A stretch of 64,000 bases of DNA, taken from positions 763,518 to 827,517 of the forward strand of contig NC_011678.1 in NCBI RefSeq assembly GCF_000150955.2, written 5' to 3'. The first letter of the stretch is position 1, and each line of letters opens with the position of its first letter. The DNA comes from Phaeodactylum tricornutum CCAP 1055/1 (Eukaryota > Bacillariophyta > Bacillariophyceae > Surirellales > Neidiaceae). Of the stretch, positions 1 to 10,273 are shown piece by piece. Made by a program: the position numbers and the translations under genes. The notes under the pieces are model-generated. The model was not told where the DNA came from. It was given only the letters and a program-made list of their open reading frames with translations, and did not search any database.

Positions 1-165
1 GTAGAACATTCAACAGGAAAGTCATTGTCAATAAATTTCCAGTCATTCTGATACTACAAATACGGGTAGTCAGACACTTTCTTCATCCCGCCAAACAGTC
101 CATCTCAATCACTGTTCACACAAATCTTTCCACTGGAATCCCTAAACATAAAAACAGCAGGAACA

Positions 166-2250
166 ATGAGCTTACCTCGCTCCGCAATCGTAACTCCCGC
201 TCTTCATGAGATGTACATGGACGAGCACTCTATGGTCCAAATGGGAATGGTCGTTCGTCACAACAATTTAGGTGTTGCGTGCATTGAATCTGGCGCATAC
301 GAAAGGGCGGGTCAGTACTTTCGACGTGCGTTGGACAAGGCCAGTGAAACAACGTTTTTCTCCTTGCCTCAGTCGGAAAGCTACATCAAGCCTGGCGAAG
401 TATCCAGAAGTCTATACATCTATCAACGCGGAGAGTATGACGAAGGAATGCACACTTTCTCTGACCCGTTCTTCCTCGATGTGGCATTTTCTACAATGCA
501 CAGTGCAACAGCAACAATTCTTTTCAACATTGGACAGTTACACTTGCGTCTCGACAACAACGAGGAGGCGTCGGCTTCGTTTTTGCGAGCTTTGCATATT
601 GCCCAGTGGAGCAACGAAGATATTCTACATGACAGCGAAGAGGGCGTTTGTGTAATGGCAATTCTGCACAACATTGGTCATGTGCAGTACCGCAGCGGAA
701 ACTACGAAGACGCCGTCCGGACTTACGCCAAGGCACTTCATTTGGCAAAAAATGCTTTTTGCAAGAACTCACACCGAATGTTGGAGGTTGCTGCTACACT
801 GAATTGTCTCGGGGTTCTCTACTTCCATCTGCCAAAGGCGGAGACAGAGAGGGCCATGGAGCTGTACGTTGAGTCGCTCGCCATACGAAATGCCGTCCAC
901 GGAGTTGACTGCGAAAGCACTGAGATCGCAACAACCCTGAACAATATTGGACGCATCTATTATATGAAAGGCGAACACGACAAGGCCCTCGAACTATACC
1001 GTCAAGCCCTCCGCATGCGACGAAGTTTGCTCGGCAGCGAACACTTGGACGTTGCTGCCACAATCTACAACGCCGGTCAAACACACCACCAACGCGGCGA
1101 CTTGGTCGAAGCGATGGAACTTTACAAAGAATTTCTATCGATTGCTCGTAAGCGCCTTGGTATCCATCACAGAGATGTGGCTATTATGCTCAAGTGTATG
1201 GCACAGATTCACCATGAACGCAAAGAATACGAAAGCGCGAAGCAATTCTATGAAGAAGCGCTATCTGTTGGAAAAGCTGCCCTCGGAAACTATCACCCTG
1301 AAGTTGCCAGTACATTGAACAAGCTTGGCAACTTGCTCTACGAAAAAGGTGACTTGGAAAACGCCATTCGCGTATATAAAAGCGGTTTGGAGGTGGAACG
1401 TGCCGTCCTCGATGTTTTTCACCCAAACGTTGTCGTGACCTTGACCAACATTGGACAAATCCATAAACTTCGTGGAGAATACCAGGCGGCCCTACGGCTC
1501 TATAAAGAAGCATTGGCAATTCAGCGCAATAGTCTAGGGGCTGCGCATCCGAATCTTTCCGCCACCCTATCGTCGATTGCTCTGATTCATTACCAAACAC
1601 GAAGTTTTTCCAAATCTTTGGATGTGTACCAGGAGGCGCTGCGCATCCGCCGCGACGCGTATGGCGATAACAACCTTGAAGTCGCGTCGACGCTCAATTC
1701 GATCGGTTTGGTCTTGTTCAAGATGGAACAACACGAACTCGCAATGCAGAGTTTCCAAGAAAGCCTTCGCATTCGCCGAGAAGTGTTGGGCAAGGATCAC
1801 CGCGATGTTGCTATTATTCTCTACAATATTGCAACAATTCACATGGAAATTGGCAACGACGACGAAGCCATGAACTTTTATAGGGAAACGCTACGTGTCG
1901 AGCGCACATCCTTGGGTGAAAACTATCGTGATGTTGTCTTGACGACACAGCACGTAGGTCAGGTCCACCAGCAACGTGGAGAATTGACCGAGGCCCTCTA
2001 CTACTTCCAACAGGCGCTCGATTTGCAAAAGGCGGCGCCACAACAGAATTATGGAGCTATTGCGCAAACTTTGAACCATATTGGCAATGTGCTCTTACAA
2101 CGCGGTGACGCACAAGGGCTCGTCCATGCATTTTCCGAGGCCTTGCGCTTCCTTCGCTTGGGAGGCAAGAGTAACGACGAATTGACCGTTTCGGGATTCA
2201 ACTTTTACGGGCTTTCCAAAATGCACCCCGAATGCGCGCCTGTAGCCTAA
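166..2250 (+). CDS. Tetratricopeptide-repeat protein, kinesin-light-chain-like
   Basis: Single-exon gene of 694 residues. From about residue 25 to 660 it is built of roughly 42-residue TPR pairs. The recurring pattern (TLNNIG, then G..A...Y..AL.I.R, then LG..H.DVA) is the signature of kinesin-light-chain-like TPRs, and about twelve copies are visible. Such solenoids bind peptides and serve as scaffolds. No kinase, NB-ARC or other catalytic domain is attached, so the partner and pathway are unknown. There is no signal peptide or membrane segment, so it is probably cytosolic. The start at 166 has an A-rich context (AACAATG) and no in-frame upstream ATG was used. The family is large in diatoms, so orthology is unclear. 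The TPR call is secure; the biological role is not. Confidence 0.88.
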   Translation: MSLPRSAIVTPALHEMYMDEHSMVQMGMVVRHNNLGVACIESGAYERAGQYFRRALDKASETTFFSLPQSESYIKPGEVSRSLYIYQRGEYDEGMHTFSDPFFLDVAFSTMHSATATILFNIGQLHLRLDNNEEASASFLRALHIAQWSNEDILHDSEEGVCVMAILHNIGHVQYRSGNYEDAVRTYAKALHLAKNAFCKNSHRMLEVAATLNCLGVLYFHLPKAETERAMELYVESLAIRNAVHGVDCESTEIATTLNNIGRIYYMKGEHDKALELYRQALRMRRSLLGSEHLDVAATIYNAGQTHHQRGDLVEAMELYKEFLSIARKRLGIHHRDVAIMLKCMAQIHHERKEYESAKQFYEEALSVGKAALGNYHPEVASTLNKLGNLLYEKGDLENAIRVYKSGLEVERAVLDVFHPNVVVTLTNIGQIHKLRGEYQAALRLYKEALAIQRNSLGAAHPNLSATLSSIALIHYQTRSFSKSLDVYQEALRIRRDAYGDNNLEVASTLNSIGLVLFKMEQHELAMQSFQESLRIRREVLGKDHRDVAIILYNIATIHMEIGNDDEAMNFYRETLRVERTSLGENYRDVVLTTQHVGQVHQQRGELTEALYYFQQALDLQKAAPQQNYGAIAQTLNHIGNVLLQRGDAQGLVHAFSEALRFLRLGGKSNDELTVSGFNFYGLSKMHPECAPVA

Positions 2251-3293
2251 AATATTTTTATTCGAACTGTACCATTACAAATGTACGCCCAGCTTATGAA
2301 CCTCCTTTTGGTCGCCGGAGACGGTTCATCCCCTTTCCTTGGAAGGATGTGCCGAAACTAATGATGTTCCGTATAGTGCTAAGGACGTTCATCGACACCT
2401 AACATTGATTTGGTGAAGTAGGGTTTCTTTTAGCCCTCACGAGCGCGACCTTGCCACTTCACGATTACCGTGAACTCGCACGCTCGCGAGTTCTCTGGAA
2501 TGAGACGCGATGGCTCGGGTTCCAAACAAAATGGCCCCTCACGAAAAGCGGGATCACGCATCTCACTGGAAACTTTCCCTTGTTCACTGTCAAGAGAATC
2601 CAAATGAATTAGAGAAGAACAAGGTAAATTCCACAACACTCAAAATTAAACCCGCTGGGCTGCTGGTTAAGTACATGTTACTTTCCAGTGGGAATCAGCA
2701 AATCTGACGCGATCCGACTCTTCCTTTTTTAAAGACGATACGAAGACACCAATAGACGACGTGTTGTGACGTACCAGTACTGTGGCTCAATGGTTTGACG
2801 CTTTGGGAATGTGCTACAATTAATTTCGGTGACTGTTAGGTCTTTTTTCGAACAAAGCTAACAGAGTCACAGCTAACAGAGTCACCGCCAACCTCATGGT
2901 TTCCCGTCTCTCTGTCGATGCATCCCAGCGATCGGGTAGCCAGCGTTTAAACTCGAACGGATCCAAGACTACCGCAACGGATACGAGGTTTGATTCGGAC
3001 TCATTGTATTGGAGTGCGGTCTGGTGGAATCTCAAATATTTGCTAGGCAGACGGATGGAGTCTTTTCTTTCCGGGACGCGTTCCGCTTTTTGGTACAGTC
3101 TACATCGTTCTACCATGGGTTTCACTTTGGATCGACACACGCAACACAAAAGAGTGAGTGTGTGAATGTGTATAAAATATATATATAAATATATATACTG
3201 GACCATTTTACTTCAAAAAAATCTTTGGCACCGATGCGGGTGGTGTCGTCGACATTGATCGTTGTCTGGTTTTGGATGCGTAAAGTGGGTTGT
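2251..3293. other. Intergenic region with a 15-bp direct duplication
   Basis: About 1 kb between two convergent genes. It holds a perfect tandem duplication of a 15-bp unit (2856-2870 and 2871-2885), an AT-rich stretch near 3175-3200, and two copies of the recurrent TNACAGTNA motif (2584-2592 and 2830-2838, both read as the reverse complement). An 89-residue open frame at 2896-3165 has low complexity and no recognisable family, so I do not call it a gene. Confidence 0.5.
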
Positions 3294-4505
3294 TTACAAT
3301 CCCTTGTTGTAGAAGAACTGCTCGTAGGGCCGCGCCGTGAGGGGATCACGCAAATGCTGAAACTGTGATTCGACGTCCTGAGCGTCCAACGTTGCCATTT
3401 GCGGAAAAATTGCCACGGTCAGGGGAAGTCCGAGTCCGAAACTAGTCAAGACGAGGCCGGTGGTGATCGGCACGGTCATGCGCGGGTTGCGTTGTAGATA
3501 GCGTCGAATGGGGGGAACCGCGGTGAGGAGTAGGGGCGGCACGAAATAGACGGGTGCCTGTAGAATAGCCCGGGAGAGTGTGGTGGCGTAAACACCCTGG
3601 GCGGCGGCGATGGAACTCGTGGCGCCGGGGAGAATGTCGTTGCCGTCAGCGTCGAGTAGGGGAATCCCGGACTCGATTTCCGGACTACGGACAATGTAGC
3701 AGTTGAGACTGGAGGCAATGACGGCCGATGGGAAGGCTACCCAGCGCAACATAGCTTTGGCGCGTGCCGGTTCGAAGCGCTTCTGAATAGTCGTAGCGAG
3801 GCCAAAGGCGACGAGGAGTGCGGATCCTACCGCAGCGGCGTAACTGATGGCCAATGTTTCGTTGGTCATGTCGCTGGAAGCGTTGCGGTTGTAGTAGTTG
3901 ACTAGAGCATTCTGTGACTGGTTGGCCCATGACCAAAAGAGCAAAGCGGGAGTGGAGGTACTCGCCACCATGCTGACACAAATAGGTCCGTTGTAGGGGA
4001 CATATCCGCTCATCCGAAAGGGTCTCGGAATGAATTCTCCGGTATCGGGATGTAGGGCGGCGTCCACAATCCTTCGGGCTTCCCACAATGCGCGGTTGTG
4101 CACGGTGCCTTGGAAGTCTTTATAGTTCTGTATCATTTCTTGCGAACGCTTGACTTGCGCTTCGGTATAAAAGAGGAGTCGGGGATCACAAGCGAGTAGC
4201 ATTTTGGAAAAGCGTCCGACGAAGGAAGTCTGATCGAAGCGCTGTGCTTGCGGATGATAGGTCGGAGCGGACGCCGCCGATGTGGTTTCCACTACCGCGG
4301 CGGATGCGGAAACGAAGGAAATCGCACACAAGGCTGCCAACGCTGTCTTGCCAATCGGCACCGAATTGTTCGCGTGGGTGCCGCTCGTGCTCGTGGTAGT
4401 AGCACTGGTGCTGGTACCGCCGCTACTGGGAGTCGTCGCTGTCGATTTGGTACGCCGCCACACGGCGGTGGATTGGCGGAGTGTAGCCAGAGGACGAGTA
4501 TACAT
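3294..4505 (-). CDS. Sideroflexin (mitochondrial amino acid carrier family)
   Basis: Sideroflexins are multi-pass inner mitochondrial membrane proteins; human SFXN1 imports serine for one-carbon metabolism. The protein carries the family hallmark HPDTGE, a run of hydrophobic helices over the second half, and the C-terminal ending YNKGL typical of the family. I take the start at 4505, giving 403 residues beginning MYTRPLATLRQS. This start yields an Arg/Ser/Thr-rich, acid-free leader typical of a mitochondrial presequence. A longer in-frame start exists at 4619. The recurrent TNACAGTNA motif lies at 4515-4523, between the two ATGs and 10 bp from the chosen start, which also favours the shorter form. 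A Thr/Ser-rich linker follows the leader. The substrate cannot be read from sequence. Confidence 0.88.
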   Translation of the reverse strand: MYTRPLATLRQSTAVWRRTKSTATTPSSGGTSTSATTTSTSGTHANNSVPIGKTALAALCAISFVSASAAVVETTSAASAPTYHPQAQRFDQTSFVGRFSKMLLACDPRLLFYTEAQVKRSQEMIQNYKDFQGTVHNRALWEARRIVDAALHPDTGEFIPRPFRMSGYVPYNGPICVSMVASTSTPALLFWSWANQSQNALVNYYNRNASSDMTNETLAISYAAAVGSALLVAFGLATTIQKRFEPARAKAMLRWVAFPSAVIASSLNCYIVRSPEIESGIPLLDADGNDILPGATSSIAAAQGVYATTLSRAILQAPVYFVPPLLLTAVPPIRRYLQRNPRMTVPITTGLVLTSFGLGLPLTVAIFPQMATLDAQDVESQFQHLRDPLTARPYEQFFYNKGL

Positions 4506-4619
4506 GACGGACAGTGACTGTGACGGTGATTGGACGGTGGAAGACTGCGAACGCGACAACAAAACGGGTACAATTGGAAGCTGACGCTGCAAGCTGTGGC
4601 TTGGTTGGCTGCAATGCAA

Positions 4620-5328
4620 ATTCGAAACGTCTGTTTGGTAAAGACTAAGACTGATTGGGTAATGTAAGTTTTGTGGGGTAGTGCTCTGCTCTAGTTGCCC
4701 TTCGTACCGTCAACGGCTTCCGGTCACCATTGGGAGAGAGGAAGGGGTTCGTGTTGCGTTGGTTTCGGGCTCGGATCGGATTTGCCCCACACACTGTCGG
4801 GAGCAGGGAGTGCCGTTCGTACGGTAGGTCGGACGGGTGCCGGAACGAACGGGACATTTTTCTCTGGCCACGGGGAATCCAACCATCGTCGTGCGCAAGT
4901 GCGTACGTTCCGGAGAGCCCCAGGGACGGGTGGCGGCAGAACGGAGGGGACGGGATTGGTGCTCCAAATGTTGCTGGCTGTCTATCCATATCCTCGAAGG
5001 TATCATAGTAGTACACGCAACGGAAGATGCAAACTTCCCTTTCTTCACGGCAAACTGACAGACCGTGACGAAAGTGCGCATTACCCTAACCCCTATATAC
5101 GATATACGATTGGTCCAAAAAGCGTGTAACAGTGACCAGGAAACGGGCATTTTGCTCACTCATCTTTTGGCGACCCGATCCCTTCCTTCCAGTACCGTCC
5201 GATTATTGATATTCTCCCCGGGCGAGGCCAAGCCACACTCACGGCATGATTCGTTCGTCATTGCCGACACTGGCAGCCTCCCAGTAGGTCCGTCTTCTAG
5301 ATTCTTGACCCTCTATGTACTCCTAGCA
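4620..5328. other. Divergent promoter region
   Basis: About 700 bp separate the sideroflexin gene and the FSH1-RWD-GTPase gene, which are transcribed away from each other. The frame of the fusion gene stays open upstream to 5065, but those 88 codons look unlike protein and precede the conserved hydrolase start. I treat them as leader sequence. No repeats were noticed. Confidence 0.4.
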
Positions 5329-8073
5329 ATGCCACAAAAGATATTGGTGTTGCACGGCAACCGCCAGACGGGCCAGCTCTTGTTGGGTCGCATGGACAAG
5401 CTCCGCAAACGATTGCGTCAACAGAACGTGGAACTCGTGGCACCCGATGCTCCCTGGGAACATCCGGAAGATCCGCAAAGGCGGACTTGGTGGAAACGAC
5501 AACAAGGAATTGACAATAAAGATGTCTACATTGGTTTGGAAGAGTCCATGGCAATGTTGCAGAGCCTTTGGGAACGAGATAAGGACTTCGTCGGCTTGTT
5601 GGGGTTTTCGCAAGGGGCACGCCTCACCCATCTACTTGGTCTCTCTCATCAGCGTAGCCGTCACGCACGGGAATCAGAAACTGCCTTTGCCGGACTCCGC
5701 TTGGTCGTAATGGTGGCCGGGTACGATGCCCCCCTTCCACCAGAATTCAATCGTTGCTATCCAACCGTGGATGAGCTCGACGAATGTGTCACGATACCGT
5801 CGCTGCACGTGTGGGGGACAGCGGACAAGCTCATTCGACCCGCACAAAGTCTCGCAGTCACCAGCAGTTACCGTTGTCCCCAACTGCACGAACACGACGG
5901 AGGTCATCACGTACCCATGCGCGCCGCCAATGTACGCGCTTACGTGGATTTTATACGGACGGTCCTCAACGGAACGATCGAGTTGCCCCACCAGTCGTCA
6001 CCACCGACAGCTCACTTTGCTGCTATTGTGGAACCTGTTTCACTCGATGAAGAGACTGCACAAATGCACATTGACGAAATTGAAGCTCTCGCAGCTATTT
6101 TTCCTGAAGAATTCCAATTGCTCTCTCGAGTGTTGGACGACGGTAATTACGCTCATCCAATCTCTTATTGCATCCAGCTTCAGGCCTCGGAGGAAGGAAT
6201 TTGGCCAAAGCACCCCTTGACTCTGGAATTTCGGTATCCGTACAACTACCCGCAAGATGCTTTACCAGACATTAAGCTGATTCACGACAACAACATGATG
6301 GAGTTTTCGACCAGTCAAGTGGAGGCGTGTTTGGAAGCCGTAGCAGAGGCGGCACGGAAAGAACAAGGCATGCCCTCCGTCATGTCGTGTGTGTACGCTG
6401 CGCGTGACTTTTTCGAATCCGGGTCCATGGAGACGACTCGGATGCATGCTTTCCCGAGTCCGGAAAACGGCAGTCCCGGTGGCCTGCCTCTAGAGGACAA
6501 GGATATCCATCTGTCACCCTTGAGTGTCTCGCTACGACCATCGTCGACGGAGCGCATACATGAGTGCAATTTACAAGGCCTGAAAATAGCGGAATCCATT
6601 CTTCAGAGAACAAGTCCCAACGTCAGACCCTATGAATCACACAGCATGGGAAATGGAGGAGTGTGGAAATATATGATTGGCCTTGTTGGCAAACCATCGG
6701 CTGGAAAAAGTACTTTTTTTAATGCTGCCACAGCCTTTGCCCGGCAACGTGATGACTCAGAAACTGTGTTGGGCGGTGCTACCATGGCCCCGCATCCGTT
6801 TACAACGATTGATCCAAACAACGGATTTTGTCTTCTCCCGGCACCCCAAGACTCCTGCCCCGAAGAGGACTATGAGGGCGACTTGACGTTTGGATCGACG
6901 CATGGACGCAACAACCACGGTAGGAGGCTAATTCCAATGCTACTGCGTGACGTGGCAGGATTAGTACCCAATGCGTACCAAGGTCGAGGCAGAGGCAATA
7001 AATTTCTGCATGATCTCACGGGTGCGGACGTTCTCGTTCATGTACTCGATGCCAGTGGAACAGCGGATTCCGAAGGAAACACTGTCGGAGTTGAAGCTGA
7101 CGGCACACCAGGTGCCGGGGCATCGCATCCTCTGCATGATCTGGCATGGATTCGCAACGAATTGATCGAATGGTTGTACACAAATATAATGTTCAAATGG
7201 GACACAATCCAAAGGAAAGGGCGATCCAAACTGTCACTGATGTTTAGTGGATACGGTCAGACGGAAGCAGTTACGCGAACTGTTTTCGACGAGGTAGAAA
7301 GATTCTTGGAAGAAGCAGAGCACCGCGAGCGAGCATTGGATCGACTTGAGCAATGGGATGCTGGAGACTTGCATCGCCTTATATCTGCTTTTTTGGGTGT
7401 TCGATTTCCGATGGCCTTGGCATTGAACAAGTACGACTTAACGAGCGCCAAAAGAAACGTAGAAGACATCTTAAACGCCCTACCGATTCACGGGGCCCAT
7501 ATTGGAATACCGCTGTCCGCTCATCGGGAAATGCTGTTTGTCAAACAGGGCATTGAACGTGCGCTCGGTGCTGCCGTTGTCACTAGCAATCTCGGTGCAG
7601 AGGTCCCAACCGGTGTCTGGAAATGCTTACAGGCAGCAGTATCGCTTCGTGAGCCTCTGTTGATATTTCCAGTTGTGGATTTTACGAGCTACTCTCCGCT
7701 TCCTGGATTGAACAGACTGGCGACGGAGGAGTCCTCGTTGCCCAGCGTTGGAATGATTGCTTGCTTGGAGGCTGCTGGCGGTAGTCGACCGACGCTCTGG
7801 GACCCCAACCTTCGAGTATATACATCTTCGGCAAGTAAAAAAGGAGGCGTGGCGTTGAGAGACGTCCTTGTATTGAAACAAGGGTCCACGGTAGAGGACG
7901 CATTTTTTGCTTTGAAAAATCTCGGCGCTCTAGGAGGCGAATTTGTCAGAGCAGAGGCGGCTGACAAAATTGGCGCCGCTTCACGTCTTGTTCCAAAGAA
8001 TCAGATCCTATCCAAGCAAAGTCGAATCTTAAAGATTATGACAAGCAAGCGAGCAAACTGGCAAGCTAAATAG
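5329..8073 (+). CDS. Three-domain fusion: FSH1-type serine hydrolase, RWD domain, Obg/YchF-like (Ygr210-type) GTPase
   Basis: One uninterrupted frame of 914 residues from ATG 5329. Residues 1-215 form an FSH1-family alpha/beta hydrolase. It opens with [12 protein letters not shown], has nucleophile elbow GFSQG (Ser about 94) and an acid-strand HVWGTADKL, and ends in a GGHHVP histidine. Residues about 240-360 are an RWD domain, with an EIEAL..IFPEEF helix and [13 protein letters not shown]. From about 448 there is a P-loop GTPase: G1 GKPSAGKST (about 454-462), G3 DVAGLV, then an NKYD G4 motif. Its PFTTIDPN..G pattern is typical of the Obg family and closest to the archaeal/fungal Ygr210 group. 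All key residues are present, so both enzymes look active. A longer in-frame start at 5065 is possible. The fusion is read directly from the frame; its role is unknown. Confidence 0.85.
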   Translation: MPQKILVLHGNRQTGQLLLGRMDKLRKRLRQQNVELVAPDAPWEHPEDPQRRTWWKRQQGIDNKDVYIGLEESMAMLQSLWERDKDFVGLLGFSQGARLTHLLGLSHQRSRHARESETAFAGLRLVVMVAGYDAPLPPEFNRCYPTVDELDECVTIPSLHVWGTADKLIRPAQSLAVTSSYRCPQLHEHDGGHHVPMRAANVRAYVDFIRTVLNGTIELPHQSSPPTAHFAAIVEPVSLDEETAQMHIDEIEALAAIFPEEFQLLSRVLDDGNYAHPISYCIQLQASEEGIWPKHPLTLEFRYPYNYPQDALPDIKLIHDNNMMEFSTSQVEACLEAVAEAARKEQGMPSVMSCVYAARDFFESGSMETTRMHAFPSPENGSPGGLPLEDKDIHLSPLSVSLRPSSTERIHECNLQGLKIAESILQRTSPNVRPYESHSMGNGGVWKYMIGLVGKPSAGKSTFFNAATAFARQRDDSETVLGGATMAPHPFTTIDPNNGFCLLPAPQDSCPEEDYEGDLTFGSTHGRNNHGRRLIPMLLRDVAGLVPNAYQGRGRGNKFLHDLTGADVLVHVLDASGTADSEGNTVGVEADGTPGAGASHPLHDLAWIRNELIEWLYTNIMFKWDTIQRKGRSKLSLMFSGYGQTEAVTRTVFDEVERFLEEAEHRERALDRLEQWDAGDLHRLISAFLGVRFPMALALNKYDLTSAKRNVEDILNALPIHGAHIGIPLSAHREMLFVKQGIERALGAAVVTSNLGAEVPTGVWKCLQAAVSLREPLLIFPVVDFTSYSPLPGLNRLATEESSLPSVGMIACLEAAGGSRPTLWDPNLRVYTSSASKKGGVALRDVLVLKQGSTVEDAFFALKNLGALGGEFVRAEAADKIGAASRLVPKNQILSKQSRILKIMTSKRANWQAK

Positions 8074-8162
8074 AAGCGGTCCCGCGAAGCCTTGTGCTAG
8101 ATTTTACAAGTGACCTCTTATCCCTTATACTTCTATGTAAAACAACTATTCAAGATCGAAAT

Positions 8163-9398
8163 CTAATGTCGGACCCACTGCACCGCCTTCGACGATTCGG
8201 CCTCGTCACTCCGTTTCGGTGCGGGCTTAGTCGGTCGAATCAATCGACCCCGATGTTTTTGATTCTCGATATGCTTGGCTGGAACTTCGATTGCCATACC
8301 AGGCGGAATAGTTTGCAGCCGATAATCGCCATAGGAAATGCGAATCAATCGTGTGACCGTTACTAAAAAAAATTTCGGTGAGGAAGACAAGTGAAGTAAA
8401 AGGAGTCTGAGGTGTGCGGCGGCTCAAGGTCGGTACTTACATCCTAAATACTTGAAAACGTTTCGAATTTGGCGATTCTTTCCCTCTGTGCAAGTCACTT
8501 TTAGCCACTTATTTGTTGATTGCGATTGCCGAGTGCTTTCGGGTATGATCCTCATTGGAGGATACCTTATACCTTCCACAGTTACCCCTTTCCGTATTCG
8601 GGCCAACTTGTGGTCCGTAAGCAAGCCATGTACTCGAACGCGATACGTTCGATGCAATTTATTTGACGGCAGCTCCATCTCTCTAGCATACTTTCCATCA
8701 TTAGTCACCAAAATCAGTCCTTCTGTGTTCATGTCGAGGCGTCCCACGGATTTAAGATGAAGTCGAGTCTTGCCAACTTTGCCGACACCACCTCGTATCA
8801 ATCGCTGCAATAAAGAGGGACGATCGTAAGGATCGTTGTCAGCGACTATTTCTCCCGGAAGTTTATGCGCGATCCAAACGCGGGTTTTGTGAACCGAATT
8901 TTCTTCTCCTGCAACGGAACGAGGACCCTTACTTGATCGAAGGTTTACCACCTTTCCGTTCACCTTCAAAGCTCCATCATTCAAGTCCTCCTCTTTCAGC
9001 ATCATCATGGGCGATGTTAACACATTTCCTGCCAGAGTCACATCTCCTGATCGTATCATCCTTTCCGCTTCTCGACGGCTGATCACCAGGTTTTCTGTAT
9101 GCAGGGATAACACTTTAGAAAGACGAACGGTGTCGGTAGAGAAGATGGAGGCATGGGGCTTGCTTGGAGAAGAAGCAAAACAACGATGCAATATGGGAAT
9201 TTTTGTATTGAAAAGCCCGTCACCGTGTTGGGACATTAAAACCTTCTCTGGATTGCATAGTGCGGCATTGCGAAAAAGTCGCAGTATAGGTTTGTTCGTC
9301 GATATCGATCTCATGGTCGACTGTAAGTGGATGCGACCCATGCTTTTCGTTAGCTCACTGACAGTTCCTGGCTTGCGGTTCTGAGCGTTTTGTCGCAC
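8163..9398 (-). CDS. RsuA/RluB/RluF-type pseudouridine synthase, two exons
   Basis: Converts uridine to pseudouridine in RNA, probably rRNA of an organelle. Exon 1 is 9398-8441 and exon 2 is 8362-8163; the 78-bp intron (8363-8440) begins GTAAGT and ends in a T-rich tract plus AG, in phase 1. Splicing restores the conserved run RQIRNVFKYLG-LTVTRLIRISYG and gives 385 residues. An S4 RNA-binding domain covers about 92-155 (RREAERMIRSGDV). The catalytic motif is GRLDMNTEG, with Asp about 222. The C-terminal tail is basic. The N-terminal 85 residues are Arg/Ser/Thr-rich and look like an organelle-targeting extension; internal Met codons near residues 20 and 29 are alternative starts. A TNACAGTNA motif sits at 9461-9469, about 60 bp upstream. 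Confidence 0.88.
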
Positions 9399-10273
9399 GT
9401 ATGTCTTTTCGGACCCAAATATCAGAATGATATCTACCTGTGACGAAAAAATCTTGAAAGTGACTGTGAACGAAATCAGACTTTCTTGGCTTCCTCACAG
9501 TTAACACTTGCGTTTACAGTTAACTGTACAGATAAAATTGCTTACTGTTTCATTAGTTACAGTTAGTGTGATGTAACAGGTGCACGTTTCCCTTGACGAT
9601 AATCCCAGACTGCTGTATCTTTTCTATAGACCGAATCATGCTTTTTTGCCGGTGAGCTTACGCGAAACTTACTCTCCTCCAAAGGGTGTGTAGTTTGACG
9701 AGGACAATTTATCCCGTCGCTGCCCGCATCCTTTTCCTTTTTTAGTCTTGCGAGTTTTAGCTGGGACAAGACGGCACAAATATGCTGTACCATGTGGCTT
9801 CTTCCAAATTGGACATCGTACAAAAATCTGTTGTTTTTTTAATCATTTCCTTGATAAAGGTATGTGCTCCTGCAGTACAAATGTCAATCCCTAGAGTACT
9901 CATCGTTAGGCTACTCTCTTGAGCAACGATCTTCGACCATTTCTGCAAAATATCAGTTGAGATATCTTTCCGGTCTAGTCAGGTGGACGTCGTGTTGGTC
10001 GACCGTGATGTTGGCCCAACAGCAAACTATGACAGAGGAGTTCACACTCTTACAGGTCATTGACACCGATGCAATGACAGTAAAAGCTCCTTCGAATCTA
10101 CGAACTGCGTTGATCATTGGCAGAGCATGAATCATTGGACCGATCGTTGGCTGTTGCGATGCGAATTAAATTTTGCCGGCTAAAGTTCCACGTCTGAAAG
10201 GTAACATGGGAGATACTTCACAGTCCAGACTAAAGCCTGGATGCGACCGGTTTCTTAATGCATGGTCCTTTCG
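9399..10273. other. Intergenic region with a palindromic ACAGT cluster and a possible small gene
   Basis: Contains four copies of the recurrent motif (9461-9469, 9495-9503, 9514-9522, 9557-9565), including a perfect 14-bp palindrome at 9515-9528. On the minus strand, an open frame ending near 9757 follows a good T-rich acceptor (CAG next to 9948). It reads like protein (begins KWSKIVAQESS), and a GTAAGA donor lies near 10063. Joining those two sites creates a stop, so I cannot build a coherent gene and call none. Confidence 0.35.
9495..9565. promoter_or_regulatory. Cluster of TNACAGTNA motifs with a 14-bp palindrome
   Basis: Within 71 bp there are TCACAGTTA (9495-9503), TTACAGTTA (9514-9522) and TTACAGTTA (9557-9565). 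The middle copy is the left half of the perfect palindrome TACAGTTAACTGTA (9515-9528). The cluster lies 97-167 bp upstream of the RsuA-type gene start. The motif recurs across the window in noncoding DNA; a protein-binding role is inferred from that distribution only. Confidence 0.45.

Noticed and set aside
2896-3165. 89-codon open frame after the 15-bp duplication
   Set aside because: No family, and an overlapping minus-strand frame is longer; not enough support.
5065-5328. 88-codon upstream extension of the FSH1-RWD-GTPase frame
   Set aside because: The hydrolase begins with its conserved first strand at 5329, and the extension looks unlike targeting or conserved sequence; kept only as an alternative start.
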